DNA of 64,000 nt, from NCBI GenBank assembly GCA_014155875.1, contig JACEFZ010018303.1, positions 1,246,001 to 1,310,000 of the forward strand, written 5' to 3'. The DNA is from Cepaea nemoralis. Lineage: Eukaryota; Mollusca; Gastropoda; Stylommatophora; Helicidae. The position numbers and the translations under genes were made by a program. Positions 57,001 through 64,000 of this stretch are shown here, in pieces. How positions within the stretch are numbered: position 1 is the stretch's first letter; every line of letters begins with the position of its first letter. Below the pieces are notes generated by a model, which worked only from the letters and a program-made list of their open reading frames with translations, did no database searches and was not told where the DNA came from.

Positions 57001-57671
57001 TTGCAAATAATAGTGATATTTATGTAAAACTTTTAAGGTGATGTGATCAGTTGAGCGCTGGTTATCTTTACATTCCATAATATTTCTTTATAGCCTACCG
57101 TTTTTAGTGTATGAGACCTAATAGTTCGAATCATTTTTTTTTTTTAAATTGTCCATCTCAATGGAATTGTCACCTTAAGTGACAACATGGCCTACAGAGT
57201 TATTGCATTAGCCAGATTTCTTTGTGTGGCTTTGGCATGTGTTTATTGCTGGTATTATTTATCCGGTAAACAATGCTATGGTATAAAGGTAAGGATTTTT
57301 TAGAGGACGCTGTTTTGTTATTTTTTTTTCTAGGGTAGATGCACTGTTTTTCGCATCCGATTTGGGCAGTTTTCACTAGAAACCACGGAAGGCAGGCAGT
57401 GGATTGAATTTTGAGGGCGACCGACGGATAGTTGTTGGTTATAGTCTCAAGTTTCGCGACGATAAGCAGAAGATCTCTTTAACGAGACAATGGCTACGGT
57501 CTCCAGCCAGTATGGTCACTGCCAGGAAGGAAAGCAACGGTACACTACCTTCGTTAAAGACTCCTAGTCTATCATGATTCGTAAAATTACAGAACGTCAC
57601 AAGGAAAGGACAGGAACACTGAAATTAGCAGCATGGAATGTTCGTAATTTAAGCGAAGACGAAAAATTGGA
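57001..57671 (+). mobile_element. RTE LINE 5' end with start of endonuclease, second copy
   Basis: Close match to 13008-13670, including LKLAAWNVRNLSEDEKLDN at about 57620-57676 and the same abrupt switch to an inverted RTE 3' end at GGATAACCATCCATCC. Because the junction is shared, the chimera was formed once and then copied. Confidence 0.8.
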
Positions 57672-58760
57672 TAACCATCCATCCATCATGTGCCATGCCT
57701 ATAATAGTGGGCGGTCATGTTCTGCCATCTCACTCGATCACCAGAGTCGTGGATCAGCTTCGTGTTCTTGTCTCGAACATGCCACGTGTCTAAGCCATCC
57801 AGGTATATACTTCTCGGTCTTCCCTTTGTTCTCTTCCCTTCGATCTTGCCAGTTGTCACCAAGTTCTCCAAGTCATTTCTTCTCATAACATGCCCAAACA
57901 ATTTTGACAGTCTACGTCTAATGTCTCTAATCAGTTTACGATCTTCATTTGTTTCTTAAAGGACTTGCTCATTGGTTTTTCTGTCTGTCCATGGTATTCT
58001 TTGCATTTTCCTCAGAAACCACATTTCCACAGCCATCAGCTGTTTTTCGGCTTGACAGCTTATTGTCCACGCTTCACAACCACACAAAAGTATAGCTTCT
58101 ATGTAGCACTTCAACACTCTTTTTTGCGTGTCAATTGATATCAACTTTATTGGTCAGTATGCTTTTCATTTTGCAATAGGCTACCTTCGCAATGGCAATT
58201 CTTGTTCTAATCTCTTCAAGGCATCTCCCATCAGATGTTATGGCTGTGCCGAGATAACTGTATCGATTCTCTTGCTTAAAAATATGCCCATTTACTCGTA
58301 TATCACATTGTGGTATTTCCTTCTTCCCAGTGACGACCATAATCTGTGTCTTCTTAATATTCACTTCTAAACCAACTTGTTCACTGTGTGTAACAATCGC
58401 ATCTACTAAATTTTGCAGGTCCTGTTCATTGTCTGCAATCAAGACTGTATCATGTGCATATCTAATTTTCCTCATGCTATGTTTCTTTTGCCTCTTTGCA
58501 TAGCTTCCTAATTTTCCTGTGAATCTCTTCATATTTTTCCTTGTTATTTTTGTTATTTCTTCATACGTCCATGAGTTTTAACATGCCTTCCTTCATCCAT
58601 TTCTTGCGTCCTATTATCTTTATTTGTGGGATTGTTGTTTCTGCAGCTTGGATGACTGATTTATTTAATATTTCCCATTGGTCACTGACGTATAGAAATA
58701 GTATTTCCATATTGGACAATGCATCGAATTTGTTCTTTACCCCTGTCGTATTCTAAAACG
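57672..58760 (-). pseudogene. RTE LINE derivative, RT core deleted
   Basis: Minus strand from 58532: RYAHDTVLIADNEQDL (YADD altered to YAHD), VNIKKTQIMVVTG, YLGTAITSDGR, LCGCEAWTI, then MFGHVMRRNDLENLV and GKRTKGRPRSIYLDGL, and the ATGG tail at 57674-57688. Upstream (58460-58760) the sequence matches 16775-17000, so the part encoding the RT fingers and palm was removed. This leaves a deleted, non-autonomous copy. Confidence 0.75.
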
Positions 58761-59805
58761 TCCTCACAATTACCTTTGATTGACCCTTTTAACATACCAA
58801 TCCCTAACAATTACTGTTTAAGTACCTTACTTTTTGGGGGAAAGAAAACAGCTAAAACTAACCCGCAGGACAGCCGAATTTATTTCGCATTAGTCTAAAA
58901 TTTAGGCCTGGCGATTGAGCAAATACCTGGCCAAGACCGGGGCTAGTTTTAAACAAAGGTATCAGGGGTAATTTTCATGTTAGGTTAACAAAGGAAACAG
59001 ACGTCAGCCTTTCCCCGAGAGGAGAAAGTGTAGGTTTGCCCTAAAAACATCATTCTGTGCAGCAATTGGTATGTTGAATATACATTATTAATATGTATTT
59101 ATGTATTTTGATAAGGTACATATACCATTGTGTTTAATTAAGAATTGGTTAAAAATGATAAATCAACAATTCTTGTAAACTAGAGTCTGATTGATTTTTA
59201 CTACTAAGGGCCATGCTGTACAACGCTGCCAAATTTCAATACTTACAATTTCTAATTCCTATGTTAAACCTCTTCTATGTAATGTGAATCTATATCTCAC
59301 CATAAATGCTTTAAATCTATAAATATCCTAGGTAGTCAAGATTCACTTGTAAGGACATTTCATGAAACTTTTTCTCCATGTGGAAGCAAAGACTACTGAT
59401 CACACATCTTATAAACATAAGTTTATGTTGGCGAAATTGTTTGCTAATTTCTAATCTGTAACTTGAACTATAGTGCTAAATTTCAATACAATCTTCTTGA
59501 TAACATATTAGTAATCCACACAATATGTTTGGTGAACATGTAATAATTTCATATATATGCTAGGAAAATGCCATGTGGTAGAATATAATCCCATGAAAGA
59601 AAGGAAACGCATGATATAATCAATTGTTCTGGAAGGATATGTCTTCAGCCACAACGCATCAAGGATGCTGGACAACTGGAATAATATTATATGCCGAACA
59701 CTTATCAGGCTGCATAAATCAGTTCTAATAAATAAGAAATTTCCTTACAAAAGCAGAAATTGGTAAGTTATATCACGGCGGTCACAAACCTCAAGCGGCT
59801 GCAAG
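58761..59805. other. Stretch without a recognisable gene
   Basis: AT-rich; no coding region, tandem array or family member recognised. Confidence 0.5.
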
Positions 59806-60863
<1,058 letters not shown>

Positions 60864-60865
60864 TA

Positions 60866-60925
60866 ATGGGGACGACCCGTTGCTGTGAAGTTGGAACTGC
60901 GACTAACTAACTAACTAACTAACTA
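60866..60925 (+). mobile_element. 60-bp LINE 3' tail, severely 5'-truncated
   Basis: AATGGGGACGACCCGTTGCTG ... AACTGCGACTAACTAACTAA, the same end as at 56937-57000. Only the last 60 bp of the element are present, an extreme case of 5' truncation during LINE insertion. Confidence 0.65.
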
Positions 60926-61075
60926 TGCAGTGTTGTATTATCTGCTAATTATCTACATCCATGAGGGCAATTATATAGTGTTGTGTTATCTGCTAAATAT
61001 TTACCTCGATGAGGACAACTATGTAGTGTTGTATTATCTGCTAATTATCTGCATCCATGAGGGCAACTATATGGC
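60926..61075 (+). repeat. About 52-bp tandem repeat (3 units)
   Basis: Units contain GTGTTGTATTATCTGCTAA, TTATCTACATCCATGAGGGC and AACTATAT. It starts right after the LINE tail. Confidence 0.85.
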
Positions 61076-61309
61076 TTTTTTATACCCTTATAGTTGTCCA
61101 GACCTGAATTTGACACATGTTCCGTTTTCTTTAAAGTTCATCTTTTGAATTGTTATTCTCTGATTCAATACATGGATGCGGTCTCTTTTCAAATAAGTGA
61201 TTAAATATACGTGCATTTCAAATTAATAAAACATATATAGTTCAATATACGTTGCTTTCTTTTATTTTATAAATATTTAAGATTATTCTCCCATTGTAGT
61301 TGTCTTAGT

Positions 61310-61500
61310 TTCAAGTGTTACGAAATATAAGAACATATTGACAGACACAAAATACTCTGAAATAGTAACATTGACAAAAATGAACTTGTTTTTATTTACA
61401 TACTGTAACAACAATTACGCCTACCTGCGTTTGCAACTAATAATGAAAATAGTAACAAATCACTATTTAAGAAAATTAAAACGATGTTTTCCCGTAGTGA
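61310..61500 (+). repeat. Dispersed repeat family member
   Basis: Diverged member of the family at 12790, 18535 and 63790: GACAGACACAAAATACTCTGAAA, AACAACAATTACGC and TTTGCAACTAATAATG words appear in the same order. Confidence 0.5.
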
Positions 61501-61504
61501 ATTA

Positions 61505-61799
61505 GAATAACGAAGTCACAAACAATAGATTGCACGATTTATTGCCTGACATTTCGCTGCATCTCGTCAGGTACATACTGCAGAAGCCAGTTTTGTGCAA
61601 CCAGAAAGTCATGATAGTCAGTTTAAAATTACTGTGGTAAATTTAAATTAATGTGCGAATATGTGTATATTTCAGCTTGAAGGATTTATCTAGTTACTTT
61701 ACTTATGTTGTGTGATTTATGCAGTAAATACCTGACAAGATGCAGCGAAATCTGCCAGGCATTAAATTGTGTAATTTATTGTTTATGTCTTCGTTATTC
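61505..61799. repeat. Inverted repeat, MITE-like
   Basis: Arms of about 70 bp, 61505-61573 and 61729-61799, are complementary with a few mismatches (outer ends GAATAACGAAG / CTTCGTTATTC, inner CTCGTCAGGTA / TACCTGACAAG) around a 155-bp AT-rich spacer. Partial complementarity extends a little further outward. No coding region. A foldback or MITE-type element is possible. Confidence 0.65.
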
Positions 61800-61860
61800 A
61801 AAAACACTATTTTATTTCAACGGACTATTTATACAATAGAAAATTACTACGTATATGCAT

Positions 61861-61995
61861 GTATAGTGTTAAAATTAAAGAATTTTTCTCGCCTGAAGGA
61901 GTAAACTGTATATGGCGCCAGTTTCCCATTTTATAGGTCAATCTGCGTTCGAATGGTGTTGTGGTCATTAGCATGCCTGCCGTCTTTATATCCGA
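61861..61995 (+). repeat. Single-copy relative of the minisatellite and its flank
   Basis: TATATGGCGCCAGTTTCCC ... ATAGGTCAATCTGCGTTCGAA ... GGTGTTGTGGTCATTAGCATG lines up with 10170-10240 (TATATGGTGCTAGCTCC ... TAGATCAACCTGCACACAA ... GGATGTGGTCACTAGAACG). Here the unit occurs once, and GTGGTCATTAGCATGCC resembles a tRNA A box. Confidence 0.45.
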
Positions 61996-62562
61996 GAACA
62001 TTTTCCGATATCCATTTCAGTATGTGCCAACATGGAGTCCAATGCATATTTTACATCTTGGCTTCGATGGGACTTAAAATACACGAGCAACGGACCAGCA
62101 TGCAAGGGTAATAGCCATTGTACTTTCAGAACATTTGTTGTGGTTTTGATTTGTTTGTTAAACATGTTATTTATGAAGGGATCATCATCAATCAAGTGCC
62201 GTCTCCCAACGAAGGTTGGCAGTGTTCATTGTCACAATGTGTGACACTTGTCATTGCTATCATTGTTTTGTGTGTGAGAGTTTTTGGTAGTTTTTTATTG
62301 TGATTGTTGTACTGTTACCAGTAAAAAAGTATGCCGCAATGTCTGAACATGGCTTAATGATAGTCAAGTCACATCTGATAATTTATGTTTTAAGAAATAA
62401 TCAACCGCATACTAAGATGAGAATAATAAAAGTATCCAGTAAAATATTGATGGCAAGGATGCTGACGAACATTATAGTGACAATAACCACGACGACAGAG
62501 TCTACATTGTGCATCTCTCCAGATCGGTATAAACAAATTACATTACTTTCTTTTTTATGTTG

Positions 62563-62795
62563 CATATCCCTTACAGGACGTTGCAGTCAACACCAGCATT
62601 TTCAGCTGATGTTGATGTACTAGGCAAATTTTACGTTCAGTAGTTTGCCATTTCTTTCTGAATGATCAGTTCCCATATCAACACGTTATAATACAACGCG
62701 ACATAGTCTGCTGCACAAATCGGTCGCGGCTGCGTTTCGAACGCCTTGAAGCTGCTCACGAACCGCATTCGCAAGCCTTTGGCAACGAATAGATT
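62563..62795 (-). mobile_element. tRNA-headed SINE, diverged
   Basis: Minus strand: GGCTTGCGAATGCGGTTCG near the head, CGTTCGAAACGCAGCC as B box, then AGAAATGGCAAACTACTGAAC and GTTGACTGCAACGTCC. Same subfamily as 54756-54962. Confidence 0.7.
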
Positions 62796-62879
62796 CCTTC
62801 AGAAAGCTGATCACTGCATTATTTGCTCACAGTGTTCCATTTCGAATTGTCTCAGTTCACATCTTGCCTATAGATGCTT

Positions 62880-63215
62880 GATCCCTATGACCTGCCCAGT
62901 TTACTCCAGAGGAAAAGTTACACCAATATGTCTAGAACAAGACAAGCTGCAGAAGCTGCCGGATCAGCAAAGAAAAACTCTAACTTTCAACCTGTCAGAG
63001 CTTCCATCCTAGACCAATTGCAGACCAAGATTTATTGTCTGGTCTGCCCTGCCATGATACGTATTTAGTCTTTAGAATGTATTTCCTCGCACTAGGGTAA
63101 GGTTTGTACCCTCCCAACTGCGCTCCTCCTCCAGAAGCCGTTCGCACAATGTGAGGTGTCGGGATTCATAAGCGCAGCCTAACATTCGGTGCTAACAGAA
63201 AGCCGGTAGTGCAGG
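62880..63215 (-). repeat. 5' leader fragment of the 28-32 kb LINE family
   Basis: Colinear with 31660-31990 over about 320 bp: AAGACAAGCTGCAGAAGCTGC, GGTCTGCCCTGCCATGA, GTACCCTCCCAA, GTGTCGGG and CATTCGG.GCT. Here no endonuclease follows, so only the leader remains. Confidence 0.65.
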
Positions 63216-63302
63216 GTGTATTTTTAATGACTGTGCAGTGTTTGAAAATATTGCCGGTCCAAGTTTTGTATTTACCTATTATGTTGAATGAGCGTTTTTT
63301 CA

Positions 63303-63535
63303 TATATCCTTTATAGGACATGGCTGTCAACACCAGCATTTTATCTCCGTTGTTGATTTCTTGGCAAGATTAAGCTCAGTAGTTTGCCATTGCTTTCTGA
63401 GCGGCCCGCTCACTTATCCCTATGTCACCAACGCGGCGAGATCCGCTACCAATTTTCGCGCGCTGCGTTACCCTACGTGGATAAAAGGGGTTACGGAGAA
63501 AGTCGTTTAACTCCTCCGCCAGGGAGACCGGCGAA
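63303..63535 (-). mobile_element. tRNA-headed SINE
   Basis: Minus strand: CCTGGCGGAGGAGTT (A box region), GGTAGCGGATCTCGCC (poor B box), then CAGAAAGCAATGGCAAACT and the GTTGACAGCCATGTCCTATA block. It is close to the 5946 and 54188 subfamily (TGAGCTTAATCTTGCCAAG). Confidence 0.75.
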
Positions 63536-63611
63536 TGATCTTTACAGAGGGTTAATACAAAACTTGGAACGGCAATATTGTCAAACACAGCACAGTCATT
63601 ACAAATACACC

Positions 63612-63770
63612 CTATACTATCTTCATCCATCCATCAATCATGTGCCATGCCGGTAAGCGAGGGCGGTCATGTTCTGCCATCTCACTCGATCACCAGAGTC
63701 GTGGATCAGCTCCGTGTTTCTGTCTCGACCATGCCACAAGGCCAAGCCATCTACAGTTACGATACACCAT
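63612..63770 (-). mobile_element. RTE LINE extreme 3' end
   Basis: Plus strand CATCCATCCATCAATCATGTG is the tail (ATGG repeats on the minus strand). It is followed by the C-terminal coding end shared with 13672-13790 and 57676-57800. Only about 160 bp of the element are present. Confidence 0.7.
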
Positions 63771-63789
63771 AAGTGACCGGTTTTCCATT

Positions 63790-64000
63790 TGTCTGTTGTT
63801 ATACGCTTCAAGAAATCTGAAACATTATGTCAGACATATATTACTCCGAAATCATATCACTAACGACAAGTAGAACTTGTAATTCTTTACAACAGACAAC
63901 AATGCCCGTCAAAAGTTACACTTACCTTCATTTTCTGGTAGCTGTGGTGCTGCAAGTAGTAACAAAACATATTCTCCGTTCACAGACGATCCATGCCATA
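63790..64000 (+). repeat. Dispersed repeat family member, cut by window end
   Basis: ATCTGAAACATTATGTCAGAC, CCGAAATCATATCACTAACGAC, AGTTACACTTACC and AGTAGTAACAAAAC occur in the order seen at 12790-12930 and 18540-18660. Confidence 0.5.

Overview
The window is transposable-element and tandem-repeat DNA from an animal nuclear genome. I found no host gene, rRNA, CRISPR array or convincing functional tRNA gene. The mix suggests a marine invertebrate, quite possibly a mollusc: several RTE-type and RNase H-bearing LINEs, a Penelope-like element, a Ty3/Gypsy-type element with integrase upstream of reverse transcriptase, tRNA-headed SINEs and very long AC/AG/AT/CAGA/GATA microsatellites. That assignment is inference; nothing here fixes a species.

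Layout. 1-2.9 kb: a Gag-protease gene of an LTR-type element, with no reverse transcriptase after it. 5.2-12.8 kb: microsatellites, copy A of a roughly 4 kb duplicated segment (holding an RTE fragment split by a Penelope-like insertion), a 54/57-bp minisatellite and a 52-bp tandem array. 13-18 kb: an RTE LINE on the minus strand, interrupted inside its YADD catalytic codons by an RNase H-bearing LINE with a 14-bp target duplication. 18.7-19.3 kb: a 111-bp inverted repeat with a solo LTR at its centre. 19.3-27.5 kb: an 8.2 kb minus-strand LTR retrotransposon ordered gag-protease-integrase-RT-RNase H, the Gmr1-like arrangement, but lacking the integrase catalytic core. 28.4-32 kb: a long minus-strand LINE with endonuclease, RT and a C-terminal zinc finger. 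32-36 kb: a 52-bp minisatellite interrupted by a LINE fragment, compound microsatellites and a solo LTR with target duplication. 36.4-45.4 kb: a LINE ORF1 split by a 7.05 kb LTR element (733-bp LTRs about 97% identical, GTATC target duplication). That element encodes only a short Gag and a protease, joined by a candidate -1 frameshift site. 46.3-51 kb: copy B of the duplicated segment, without the SINE and Penelope insertions of copy A. 51-57 kb: compound CTGT repeats and more 54/35-bp minisatellite with SINEs inserted. 57-64 kb: RTE derivatives, SINEs, a hairpin repeat and simple repeats.

How the parts relate. Almost nothing here is a working autonomous element. Several parts look like parasites of other elements: the Gag-protease LTR element, the LINE ORF1 without an ORF2, and the SINEs would all need RT and/or integrase supplied elsewhere. 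Nested insertions give a relative order. The long apparent reading frames at 10.2-11.8, 53.5-54.3 and 55.7-56.7 kb come from tandem repeats whose unit is a multiple of three, not from genes.
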